Shown: one piece after another, positions 1-7,355 of the stretch | Position numbering within the stretch: the first letter of the stretch is position 1 | Layout of the letters: each line of letters starts with the position of its first letter | NCBI GenBank assembly: GCA_965662485.1 | Contig: CBFIIL010000001.1 | Span: 1-64,000 of the forward strand | Source: UBA3537 sp965662485 | GTDB lineage: Bacteria; Bacteroidota; Bacteroidia; Flavobacteriales; Flavobacteriaceae | Direction: 5' to 3' | Length of the DNA stretch: 64,000 nt | Translations under genes and position numbers: made by a program | The notes under the pieces: model-generated | The model's input: the letters and a program-made list of their open reading frames with translations, nothing else | Told to the model about the DNA's origin: nothing | The model's database searches: none

Positions 1-188
1 GGCTTTCAGGAGACATAAAGCTTGCACACCTTGTGTGCCGAGGCTCATCCTACTATAATTCGGATTAAGCAGCTAAAGCGTAGTTATTCTCGCCGTTTAA
101 ATGTTGATATGGCCTTTTACGTGTATCAATATCATCACACGACGTGCTTACAATTCCATAGATCCTGCTGTCAAAACCAGTCGACCCC
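1..188 (-). ncRNA. ssrA: tmRNA (transfer-messenger RNA), 5' part, cut by window edge
   Basis: Read on the minus strand, the RNA opens at 188 with GGGGTCGACTGGTTTTGACA, the conserved tmRNA 5' acceptor/D-like segment. About 95 nt later an open tag frame reads GENNYALAA followed by TAA (94 down to 65; resume codon GGC at 92-94). This is the tag type known from Bacteroidota. Downstream, an inverted repeat (GCACAC at 24-29, GTGTGC at 33-38) fits a helix following the tag. The 3' half with the T-arm and CCA end lies beyond base 1. tmRNA rescues stalled ribosomes and marks the nascent chain for proteolysis. A 63-codon frame ending in the tag is not a separate protein gene. Confidence 0.93.
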
Positions 189-198
189 TTTATTGTAA

Positions 199-214
199 TT
201 CCTCTGAAGAGGAA
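199..214. repeat. perfect inverted repeat between ssrA promoter and ssrA
   Basis: TTCCTC (199-204) and GAGGAA (209-214) form a perfect 6-bp stem with a four-base loop. It lies between the proposed -7 box and the mature 5' end of tmRNA, so it may fall in the precursor leader that RNase P would remove. The role is inferred only from position. Confidence 0.45.
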
Positions 215-216
215 AG

Positions 217-249
217 CAAAGTTACAAAAAAACTTGTGTACACTTTCAA
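217..249 (-). promoter_or_regulatory. predicted promoter of ssrA
   Basis: On the minus strand TAACTTTG (224 to 217) matches the flavobacterial -7 consensus TAnnTTTG exactly. A TTG (249 to 247) lies 22 nt upstream, within the usual -33 spacing range. It points into ssrA with a leader of roughly 20 nt. Confidence 0.6.
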
Positions 250-288
250 ATCCCATTATTTTCGTAAAAATACTTTTTTATTTTGCCT

Positions 289-1494
289 ATGAAATTTGCC
301 GTCATCAAAGAACAAAAATCACCCCCAGACAGGCGTGTGGTCCTAACACCAAAGTCTTGTCAAAATCTTTTAAAACTCCACTCAAAAGCTCAAATTCTTA
401 TTGAATCTTCAGACATTAGAGCTTTCTCTGATGATGAATATTTTCAACTTGGACTGGAAGTTTCAAACGATATTTCACAAGCCGATGTCATGATTGGCGT
501 CAAAGAAGTACCTATTGAGGCACTTATCCCTAACAAAAGCTACTTTTTTTTCAGTCATACCATCAAAAAACAACCTTATAACCGCAAACTTTTACAAGCG
601 GTTTTAGACAAAAACATAACCCTTTATGATCATGAAACTTTAGTCGATAAAAACCACAACCGACTGATAGGTTTTGGATATTATGCAGGAGTAGTAGGCG
701 CATATAATGGCATTCGCACGATTGGAAAAAAAATGAATTGTTTCGAACTTCCAAAAGCCTCACAACTAAAAGGACGTATAGAGCTTGACATGACCTTAAA
801 TAGAATATCAATTCCGAATCTTAAAATTGTACTCACCGGAACGGGTCGAGTAGGACAGGGGGCCAAAGAAATACTCGATTTTATGAAGATTCGCCAAGTT
901 AGTATAGACGAATTTTTAACGCAATCGTTCAAAGAAGCTGTTTATGTCCAATTAGACGTACTCGATTATGTCACTAGAAAAGATGGAACTTCATCTTGTA
1001 AATCTGATTTTTTCACATCTCCAACAGCTTATGAATCAACATTTTCTAGATTTACTAAAGTTGCTGATGTGTTTATTGCTGGACACTTCTATGGTAAGGG
1101 ATCACCTTATTTTTTTACACGAGAAGAAGCAAAAGTAGAAGATTTTAATCTTAAAGTAGTAGCGGATATTAGTTGTGATATTGATGGTCCTGTGGCGTGT
1201 ACCATTCGTCCTTCAACAATAGAAAACCCAATTTATGGCTACGACATTCGTTCAGAATCTGAAGTAGATTTCAAAAATCCAAATGCCATAGCAGTAATGG
1301 CTGTGGATAATTTACCCTGTGAGCTACCTCGCGACGCTAGTGAAAGTTTTTCTAATACCTTTATCGGAAAAATCATACCTGCATTTTTTAATGATGATAA
1401 AGATGGAATTTTGGCACGTTCCAAAATGACTGAAAACGGACAACTCACCCCTGCTTTTTCCTACCTTCAAGATTATGTAGACGGATTGGAATAG
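289..1494 (+). CDS. alanine dehydrogenase / saccharopine dehydrogenase-like NAD(P)-dependent oxidoreductase
   Basis: A 401-aa cytosolic enzyme of the alanine dehydrogenase/PNT fold. The N-terminal substrate domain has Arg15-Arg16, Lys72 and His90 at positions expected for substrate-binding residues of alanine dehydrogenase. The Rossmann domain carries GTGRVGQGA (184-192). Length and the FxCDIxG-type middle region also suit lysine-forming saccharopine dehydrogenase (LYS1-like), a label flavobacterial homologues often carry. I cannot decide the substrate. The ATG at 289 is preferred to a TTG at 283. The gene stands alone after ssrA and ends at a bidirectional terminator facing the cold-shock gene. 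The lysA neighbourhood makes a lysine link thinkable but not shown. Confidence 0.8.
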   Translation: MKFAVIKEQKSPPDRRVVLTPKSCQNLLKLHSKAQILIESSDIRAFSDDEYFQLGLEVSNDISQADVMIGVKEVPIEALIPNKSYFFFSHTIKKQPYNRKLLQAVLDKNITLYDHETLVDKNHNRLIGFGYYAGVVGAYNGIRTIGKKMNCFELPKASQLKGRIELDMTLNRISIPNLKIVLTGTGRVGQGAKEILDFMKIRQVSIDEFLTQSFKEAVYVQLDVLDYVTRKDGTSSCKSDFFTSPTAYESTFSRFTKVADVFIAGHFYGKGSPYFFTREEAKVEDFNLKVVADISCDIDGPVACTIRPSTIENPIYGYDIRSESEVDFKNPNAIAVMAVDNLPCELPRDASESFSNTFIGKIIPAFFNDDKDGILARSKMTENGQLTPAFSYLQDYVDGLE

Positions 1495-1501
1495 TCAAAA
1501 A

Positions 1502-1527
1502 AAAACCTTTCCAATTGGAAAGGTTTT
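1502..1527. terminator. bidirectional rho-independent terminator
   Basis: An 11-bp perfect stem (AAAACCTTTCC at 1502-1512 with GGAAAGGTTTT at 1517-1527) closes on an AATT loop. A-runs on the left and T-rich/A-rich flanks give a U-tract in both directions. It sits between the convergent dehydrogenase and cold-shock genes and can serve both. Confidence 0.85.
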
Positions 1528-1553
1528 GTAAAAAAATAATGTTTTATTAAATA

Positions 1554-1745
1554 TTAGAGTACTCTAACATTTACTGCATTCATGCCTTTTCTACCTTCTT
1601 TTAGTTCAAATTCCACTGCGTCACCTTCATTGATTTCATCAATCAATCCTGTAACGTGAACAAAATGTTCTGTGTCTGAACCTTCTTCTGTAATGAATCC
1701 AAATCCTTTGGATGCATTGAAGAATTTTACTGTACCGTTTTTCAC
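1554..1745 (-). CDS. cold-shock domain protein (CspA family)
   Basis: A 63-aa single cold-shock domain, the normal family size. It has RNP1 (KGFGFI) and RNP2 (HFVHV) RNA-binding motifs on a five-strand OB fold. Such proteins act as RNA chaperones that melt secondary structure at low temperature or during growth. The start is placed at GTG 1745 (MKNGTVKFFN when translated). A longer TTG start at 1772 would lie inside the -7 promoter box at 1770-1777 and add residues the family lacks. Monocistronic, with its own promoter and terminator. Confidence 0.93.
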   Translation of the reverse strand: MKNGTVKFFNASKGFGFITEEGSDTEHFVHVTGLIDEINEGDAVEFELKEGRKGMNAVNVRVL

Positions 1746-1769
1746 TGTATTAATTTTAATTTTAGACTG

Positions 1770-1777
1770 CAAATGTA
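1770..1777 (-). promoter_or_regulatory. predicted -7 box of cold-shock gene
   Basis: The minus strand reads TACATTTG, an exact TAnnTTTG match, 24 nt before the GTG start. No good TTG -33 is seen at the usual distance. Confidence 0.5.
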
Positions 1778-1832
1778 GGGCTATATAAATGAAATAACCT
1801 ATATATTTTGTTAATATATTTAAAAATAAAAA

Positions 1833-3038
1833 TTAAAAATCGAGCACGACCTGATTTGCAAGTAAATCATTGATAGTTTCACGTTCTCTAATCAAATGCG
1901 CCTCGTCATTATACCACAAAACTTCTGCTGGTCTATAACGCGAATTGTAGTTGCTAGACATCATAAAACAGTATGCTCCTGCATTGTGAAATGCCAAAAT
2001 ATCGCCCTCTGCTATCTCTTTGATACGGCGGTTATTTGCAAAAGTATCGGTCTCACATATATAGCCTACAACAGAGTAAAAGCGTTCTTTTCCGCTTGGA
2101 TTTGATATGTTTTCTATATGGTGCTGTGCGCCATAGAGCATAGGACGTATAAGGTGATTAAATCCAGAATCTACTTGTGCAAAAACTGTTGAAGTGGTTT
2201 GTTTTATGGCATTAACTTTTGTCAAAAAATACCCCGATTGGCTTACAATAAATTTTCCAGGTTCAAAAGCCAAAGTCAATACTTTTCCATAATTTTCACA
2301 AAACGTATTGAAACGTTCTGCAAGTTTTTCACCTAATTCCTCAATATTTGTTTCAATATCGTTGGGTTTATAAGGCACTTTAAATCCAGAGCCAAAATCA
2401 ATAAATGTTAAGTTTTTAAATTTTTTGGCGGTTTCAAATAAGATCTCACTGGCATACAAAAAGACATCGATGTCCAAAATATCACTGCCCGTATGCATAT
2501 GGATTCCATTGATATTCATTCCTGTATTTTCTACAATACGTAACAATAATGGGATTTGGTGAATTGAAATTCCAAATTTAGAATCAATATGTCCTACAGA
2601 AATATTGGTATTTCCACCGGCCATTACATGTGGATTTATGCGAATACATACTGGAATTTCAGGGTGCTTACTACCAAATTGCTCTAATAAATCTAAACTA
2701 TCAATATTAATTTGAACCCCCAATTCTGCTACAGTTTCCAATTCTTTTAACGATACACCATTTGGTGTGTAAATGATATTTTCTCGAGCAAAACCTGCTT
2801 TTAATCCAAGTTGAACTTCTTGTATTGATACGGTATCCAACGCAGCACCAAGTTTTGATACAAATTTCAACACCGAAATATTAGTAAGTGCCTTTGCAGC
2901 GTAGTGTATTTTAAGTTTTTTTACTCCACTAAAAGCTGTTGTCAATCGTTCATATTGTGATTCAATTTTGTGTGCATCATACACATAAATTGGACTTCCA
3001 AAGTCTTTAGCGATTTGTAAAAGGGTGCTTTCTTTCAT
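1833..3038 (-). CDS. lysA: diaminopimelate decarboxylase
   Basis: A 401-aa PLP enzyme that decarboxylates meso-diaminopimelate to L-lysine, the last step of lysine synthesis. It has the fold-type III alanine-racemase-like barrel with the PLP lysine in HYAAKA (Lys49), the HTGSD phosphate/substrate loop, EPGKF, and the C-terminal CETDTF (active-site Cys) and GAYCFMMSSNYN segments. Length is normal for the short LysA form. It is divergent from the ACT-domain gene at 3147, and the two share a 108-bp intergenic region. A TAnnTTTG box lies 24 nt before the ATG. Confidence 0.95.
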   Translation of the reverse strand: MKESTLLQIAKDFGSPIYVYDAHKIESQYERLTTAFSGVKKLKIHYAAKALTNISVLKFVSKLGAALDTVSIQEVQLGLKAGFARENIIYTPNGVSLKELETVAELGVQINIDSLDLLEQFGSKHPEIPVCIRINPHVMAGGNTNISVGHIDSKFGISIHQIPLLLRIVENTGMNINGIHMHTGSDILDIDVFLYASEILFETAKKFKNLTFIDFGSGFKVPYKPNDIETNIEELGEKLAERFNTFCENYGKVLTLAFEPGKFIVSQSGYFLTKVNAIKQTTSTVFAQVDSGFNHLIRPMLYGAQHHIENISNPSGKERFYSVVGYICETDTFANNRRIKEIAEGDILAFHNAGAYCFMMSSNYNSRYRPAEVLWYNDEAHLIRERETINDLLANQVVLDF

Positions 3039-3062
3039 TATTTCTTATAAAAAATTAGGCTG

Positions 3063-3070
3063 CAAAAGTA
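3063..3070 (-). promoter_or_regulatory. predicted -7 box of lysA
   Basis: The minus strand reads TACTTTTG, an exact match to TAnnTTTG, 24 nt before the lysA ATG. It lies in the divergent lysA/ACT gene region. No clear -33 TTG. Confidence 0.5.
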
Positions 3071-3146
3071 TAATTTAACATACATTATTCCATGAAAATG
3101 TAAATATTATTATTAATTTTACACAAATTGTTAAATAATAAACAAA

Positions 3147-3803
3147 TTGAAAACTATTGCTACTTGTGTTCAGGAGATTTTAGTTGCTCGACCTTTTTTG
3201 GAAGAAGCGCTATCAAGAGATATTATAAACTTTTCTGCACTGGCCAAAGATTTAAACTCTACTATTTCAGAAATGCTACATAAACCTGTTAAAAACGGTG
3301 CTATAATGATGGCACTCAGGCGATATAATCCGCCTGTAGGAGGAAAACGTAGAATCCAATTGAACCAAGTTTTCAAAAATATGGGTGACATAACTGTGCG
3401 TTCAAATTTAACGGATTTTACTTTTCAGAATTCAAAAACATTGATTCTCAATCATTCAAAAATTTTAGCAGAAATCGACACAGATCGCCAAGTATTTTAT
3501 GCATTTACTCGTGGTATTTTTGAGAGTAATATTATCGTTTCGAGTTCAAAAAAGTCAGCTATTCAGGATATTTTCAAGAACGAAATTCAGATTGGAGCCC
3601 AAGACCAATTGTCTGCTATAAGTATTAATTTACCTAAAGGGAATTCAAAAATTGTGGGTTTGTATTACCAAATATTCAAGCGCCTGGCTTGGGAAAATGT
3701 TACTTTATATGAAGTAGTTTCAACCACAAACGAGTTTACCATTCTCGTTGAAGACCATTTGGTAGACAAAGCATTTTCAGTAATAAAGACCTTAAAGGTA
3801 TAA
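3147..3803 (+). CDS. ACT-domain protein, possible amino-acid-sensing regulator
   Basis: A 218-aa soluble protein with no signal peptide. Residues 1-65 are helical and resemble a small winged-helix-like N-terminus (FLEEALSRDIINFSALAKDL, then KPVKNGAIMMALRRY). Residues ~85-218 look like two ACT domains of the aspartokinase type, the last ending TTNEFTILVEDHLVDKAFS. No kinase domain is present, so it is not an aspartokinase. It resembles predicted regulators of amino-acid metabolism that carry ACT domains. The only plausible start is TTG 3147, because a stop lies five codons upstream and the next ATG is about 40 codons in. It diverges from lysA, so a lysine-responsive role is an inference from position only. 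Confidence 0.7.
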   Translation: MKTIATCVQEILVARPFLEEALSRDIINFSALAKDLNSTISEMLHKPVKNGAIMMALRRYNPPVGGKRRIQLNQVFKNMGDITVRSNLTDFTFQNSKTLILNHSKILAEIDTDRQVFYAFTRGIFESNIIVSSSKKSAIQDIFKNEIQIGAQDQLSAISINLPKGNSKIVGLYYQIFKRLAWENVTLYEVVSTTNEFTILVEDHLVDKAFSVIKTLKV

Positions 3804-3847
3804 TTTTTTGATAATAACAACATGTTAAAAATCAGCATTAAAAAATA

Positions 3848-3878
3848 TTGGTAAAACGCATTTGGTTATTTACTTTTG
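3848..3878 (+). promoter_or_regulatory. predicted promoter of sucC
   Basis: TTG (3848-3850), 20-nt spacer, then TACTTTTG (3871-3878): a full match to the flavobacterial TTG-N17-23-TAnnTTTG promoter. The leader to the sucC ATG is about 50 nt. Confidence 0.75.
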
Positions 3879-3936
3879 TGGCTCAATTTATTTACTGATT
3901 TTCTCAACGAGGGAAAACAAAATCAATTAATTAAAA

Positions 3937-5130
3937 ATGAATTTACACGAATATCAAGGCAAAAATATATTGAACTCATTTGGAGTTAAAATTCAACGTG
4001 GTTTAGTGGCTACTAACCCTGATGAAGCTGTTGCTGCAGCTAAGCAACTTACTGAAGAAACGGGAACTGGTTGGCATGTTATAAAAGCACAAGTTCATGC
4101 TGGTGGTCGTGGAAAAGGTGGTGGTGTAAAATTAGCCAAATCAATTGACGATGTTCGTGAAATTTCAAACCAAATTCTTGGAATGCAATTGATTACACCA
4201 CAAACTTCAGCAGAAGGAAAAACAGTACACCAAGTTTTAATTGCAGAGGATGTGTATTATCCAGGACCATCTGAAACTAGTGAGTTTTACATGTCTGTTT
4301 TGCTCAACAGAGCCACAGGACGCAACATGATTATGTATTCTACTGAAGGTGGAATGGATATCGAAACTGTTGCTGAAGAAACACCACATTTAATTTTTAC
4401 TGAAGAAATTGATCCTGCCACAGGACTTCTACCTTTTCAGGCACGTCGTGTAGCTTTTAATTTAGGACTATCTGGTGCAGCATTTAAAGACATGACAAAA
4501 TTTGTATCAGCGCTTTATACTGCATATATAAAATCAGATGCGTCATTGTTTGAAATTAATCCAGTATTGAAAACTTCTGATGATAAAATTATGGCTGTAG
4601 ATGCCAAGGTTACTATAGACGATAATGCTTTATTTAGACATAAAGATTATTTAGAATTACGTGATACAAGAGAAGAAAATCCTATTGAGGTCGAAGCAGG
4701 AGCCCTTGGACTTAATTATGTAGACCTTGATGGTAACGTAGGATGTATGGTCAATGGAGCCGGTCTGGCCATGGCCACCATGGATCTCATTAAACAAGCC
4801 GGTGGCGACCCTGCAAATTTTCTAGACGTAGGAGGAACAGCCGATGCTGCACGAGTAGAAGCAGCGTTTAGAATTATATTAAAAGATCCTAATGTAAAAG
4901 CTATTCTAATTAATATTTTTGGAGGTATTGTACGTTGCGACCGTGTCGCTCAAGGGGTTGTTGATGCCTACAAAAATATGGGAGATGCCATAAACGTTCC
5001 AATTATTGTACGTTTGCAAGGCACAAATGCTGATATTGCCAAAGAATTGATTGATAGTTCTGGATTGGACGTGCAGAGTGCTGTCGAATTTCAAGAAGCC
5101 GCTGATAAAGTTCAAGCTGTACTTTCTTGA
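3937..5130 (+). CDS. sucC: succinyl-CoA synthetase (ADP-forming) beta subunit
   Basis: A 397-aa beta subunit of succinyl-CoA synthetase. It makes ATP from succinyl-CoA in the TCA cycle together with the alpha subunit SucD. An N-terminal ATP-grasp domain carries the glycine-rich GGRGKGGGVKLAK loop. The C-terminal CoA-ligase flavodoxin-like domain includes NIFGGIVRCDRVAQG and the GVIxA-like end. Length is typical. It starts at ATG 3937 (MNLHEYQGK). sucD is not next to it, so the two subunits are encoded apart here. A strong promoter precedes it and a terminator follows. Confidence 0.96.
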   Translation: MNLHEYQGKNILNSFGVKIQRGLVATNPDEAVAAAKQLTEETGTGWHVIKAQVHAGGRGKGGGVKLAKSIDDVREISNQILGMQLITPQTSAEGKTVHQVLIAEDVYYPGPSETSEFYMSVLLNRATGRNMIMYSTEGGMDIETVAEETPHLIFTEEIDPATGLLPFQARRVAFNLGLSGAAFKDMTKFVSALYTAYIKSDASLFEINPVLKTSDDKIMAVDAKVTIDDNALFRHKDYLELRDTREENPIEVEAGALGLNYVDLDGNVGCMVNGAGLAMATMDLIKQAGGDPANFLDVGGTADAARVEAAFRIILKDPNVKAILINIFGGIVRCDRVAQGVVDAYKNMGDAINVPIIVRLQGTNADIAKELIDSSGLDVQSAVEFQEAADKVQAVLS

Positions 5131-5153
5131 TAATCAAAAAGTTATAATAATAT

Positions 5154-5185
5154 AAATCCAGTGCTATAGTGCTGGATTTTTTTTT
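5154..5185 (+). terminator. rho-independent terminator of sucC
   Basis: AAATCCAG (5154-5161) pairs with CTGGATTT (5172-5179), followed by a run of nine T (5177-5185). It stands 24 nt after the sucC stop. Confidence 0.85.
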
Positions 5186-5188
5186 AAA

Positions 5189-5196
5189 TATTTTTG
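5189..5196 (+). promoter_or_regulatory. predicted -7 box of the 5240 operon
   Basis: TATTTTTG is an exact TAnnTTTG match just after the sucC terminator and 43 nt before the ATG at 5240. No -33 TTG is clear, because the region upstream is the terminator itself. Confidence 0.45.
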
Positions 5197-5239
5197 TATA
5201 TATTTATGCTAGATTTAATCCCCAATAATCTACGAATTC

Positions 5240-5801
5240 ATGACAAAAAAACTACTTTATCTTTCCTTTTTTTTAGTTCCTTTTTTTGTTCTTCACCCAG
5301 ACAGAAAAGTTTATTCAGGCTTCTGTCGGTTTTGGTACATCATTCTATGAAGATGATGTTGATATTCATGCTAATGGTTTTTTCTTACAAGGAGAATATG
5401 TTTTTAAATTTTCAGAACTTTTAGAACTCAGGCCATATACAGGATTTATAGTTACCAAAGCAAGAAAACCTAAAAAAGAAATTAATAAAAATTTTAGAGT
5501 ATCAACAAATGCTTTTTTTATTGGTGGAAAAGCACGATTAATCATACCAATTCCATTCGTTGCACCATACATTGAAATTGGAATAGGAGCGTCTTTAGGT
5601 CAATTTCTTACAAAAATCCAAGACTATTCATTTAAAGATCGTGGAGTTACATATCATATACCATTTTCTATAGGGTTGATATTGGGAAAAAATCGAGATG
5701 TTGATTTTGCATTTACATACCTTATGCACAATGATAAATACCAAATTGCTGGAGCAGTGGCTTTTGGCTTTAATTTTCCACTTTCAAAAAGCAAAAATTA
5801 A
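5240..5801 (+). CDS. outer-membrane beta-barrel protein, apparent frameshift in signal peptide
   Basis: The body (from 5286, about 171 codons) alternates hydrophobic and polar residues in strands typical of a small eight-strand porin-like barrel, e.g. the segments ending GKARLIIPIP and AGAVAFGFNF. A signal peptide (MTKKLLYLSFFLVPFF) starts at ATG 5240 but is out of frame with it. As written, the ATG frame runs to a stop after about 36 codons. Dropping one T from the seven-T run at 5281-5287 would give a continuous protein with a normal signal peptide and QTEKFIQ after it. A TTG at 5286 would give an unsecreted barrel, which is unlikely. It precedes the T9SS cargo gene by 1 nt (stop 5801, ATG 5803). 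Function unknown. Confidence 0.6.
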
Positions 5802-5802
5802 T

Positions 5803-7152
5803 ATGCGCTATAATTATTTAAATATTTACCTTTCGTCTATCGTTATGATATCAAGTTTTTTAGGAGTTGCACAATCTTTTAAGGGCTTTAATGAACCACA
5901 ACATTATGATTATAAACCTCATTTGTTTGAGGACGATCAAAAAGCGCCATCGAATGTGTTTTTTGCAGATTTTAATGGCGATGGCCATCAAGATTTTGTC
6001 ATTGATGGAGCAATTTATGGGCAATCTTTCACTGGTGATTATTTGCCACAGGCTTCCTTTTTTATCAACAAAGGGGATGGTACTTTTGAAAAAGAATTAC
6101 TATATAACAAAGGTAGTAGACATCGTATTATAACAGACGCTTATGATTATAACGATGACAATGAAGTCGATTTTTTAATGGGTGATTTTTGGGGCAATAG
6201 TTATAAAATATTTAGCATTTCAAAACAATTAAAATTTTCTGCAACCCGAAATACAACCACCAATACGCACGGGGGGACTACAAGATTTGCTGATTTGGAT
6301 GGTGATAATGATATGGATATTGTATCAGTTTCTGCAGGTTCTGGACATCCGGTTATGGTTTGGATTTATGAAAATCAAAATAATAAGTTAAAACTCATAA
6401 AAACTTATAAGTTTAAGTATGATGACGCCTTTCTATATAATAACATTGAAATTAAGGACATTAATGGTGACGATAAATTGGATATTTTTATTTCAATTGA
6501 AGGCGGTGAATTTTCAGTCTTATCGCTCATTCAAAATACAAACTTAAATTTTACTCAAAAACATCAAACTCTTGAAAAGATAAACGGACAATTTGTATAT
6601 GTAAAGTGGTGGCAATTAGAAGATTATAATGACGATGGATTTTTGGATTTAATTTTACCTGAACCAAATCATCGAAAAGTTAATACACAAAATACAGATT
6701 CTAGTGTATATGTTTGGTTAGGAAATAGTACTACCGATTTTGATTTAAAAAAAGCTCCAGACTTTGAACTCATATTAAAAAAAGCCGCTTCTCGATTATA
6801 TTTCACTGATTTGAATGACGATGGCAAACATGATATCGTCTATCATGAAGCGTATAATATTAATGTGCCAGAATATAAAGAAACTATAGTAATGCTAAAA
6901 AAAGCCACTAATAATTACATTAAAGATCAACAACTTACACATGAGTTATCGCTTTTAGAAAATTACAACCTTTATGGTGGTTTGGGACTTTCAGATTTGA
7001 ATAATGATAGTTCTCCAGATTTGGTTGTAATTCGAGATGGATTTGTACAAGTGTTTTTAAACAAAGAAGGAAAAGAAATTGATGGAGAAGAGCCTGTTGA
7101 AGCACAACAAAAACCTCTAAAAATTTACCCCAATCCCACACGAGATTTTTAA
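5803..7152 (+). CDS. FG-GAP/VCBS-repeat secreted protein with T9SS type A sorting domain, frameshifted
   Basis: A signal peptide of about 25 aa (MRYNYLNIYLSSIVMISSFL..) is followed by at least six calcium-binding-like repeats of the FG-GAP/VCBS propeller type: DFNGDGHQDF, DYNDDNEVDF, DLDGDNDMDI, DINGDDKLDI, DYNDDGFLDL, DLNDDGKHDI, DLNNDSSPDL. The frame ends in KIYPNPTRDF-stop, right at the beginning of a type A sorting signal. The rest of that domain continues in another frame to 7355. One extra T in the T-run 7146-7150 would restore the full reading frame. It is co-transcribed with the barrel gene upstream. If the frameshift is real, the protein would be made without most of its sorting domain and probably not be anchored or secreted normally. 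Confidence 0.8.
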   Translation: MRYNYLNIYLSSIVMISSFLGVAQSFKGFNEPQHYDYKPHLFEDDQKAPSNVFFADFNGDGHQDFVIDGAIYGQSFTGDYLPQASFFINKGDGTFEKELLYNKGSRHRIITDAYDYNDDNEVDFLMGDFWGNSYKIFSISKQLKFSATRNTTTNTHGGTTRFADLDGDNDMDIVSVSAGSGHPVMVWIYENQNNKLKLIKTYKFKYDDAFLYNNIEIKDINGDDKLDIFISIEGGEFSVLSLIQNTNLNFTQKHQTLEKINGQFVYVKWWQLEDYNDDGFLDLILPEPNHRKVNTQNTDSSVYVWLGNSTTDFDLKKAPDFELILKKAASRLYFTDLNDDGKHDIVYHEAYNINVPEYKETIVMLKKATNNYIKDQQLTHELSLLENYNLYGGLGLSDLNNDSSPDLVVIRDGFVQVFLNKEGKEIDGEEPVEAQQKPLKIYPNPTRDF

Positions 7153-7355
7153 ATATAGACAGTGGCAATTCTGAAAACAAAATAAAACAATTAGAATTAT
7201 ATAATATTTTAGGACAATTGATTTTTTCAATTTCAAACTCAACACCAAAACAAATTCATAAAGTTGATTTCAGCGCTTTGTCTTCAGGCTCGTATATGTT
7301 ATCTATCACTCTAGAAAAAGGGGAACGTTTACATCGAAAGGTGGTTAGATATTAA
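7152..7355 (+). pseudogene. detached C-terminal T9SS type A sorting domain of the 5803 gene
   Basis: In the frame reached by adding one T at 7146-7150, codons from 7152 read NIDSGNSENKIKQLELYNIL, then a VDFSALSSGSYMLSI block and end ERLHRKVVRY-stop. This is a textbook T9SS C-terminal domain (LYNxLGQ, LxSGxYxL, xRKVVRY). Its stop codon (7353-7355) interlocks with the uvrB stop. No start codon of its own is expected. It belongs to the upstream gene. Confidence 0.85.

Noticed and set aside
65..256. A 63-codon open frame ending in GENNYALAA on the minus strand
   Set aside because: It lies inside the tmRNA; the last nine codons are the tmRNA tag and the rest is structural RNA, so it is not a protein gene.
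3937..5130. Missing sucD as a sign of a broken succinyl-CoA synthetase
   Set aside because: The two subunit genes are often apart in this phylum; the sucD gene is probably elsewhere in the genome.
5194..5424. A 76-codon frame overlapping the start of the barrel gene
   Set aside because: It is a frame shadow that crosses the T-runs; it has no family features and its codons conflict with the barrel body.
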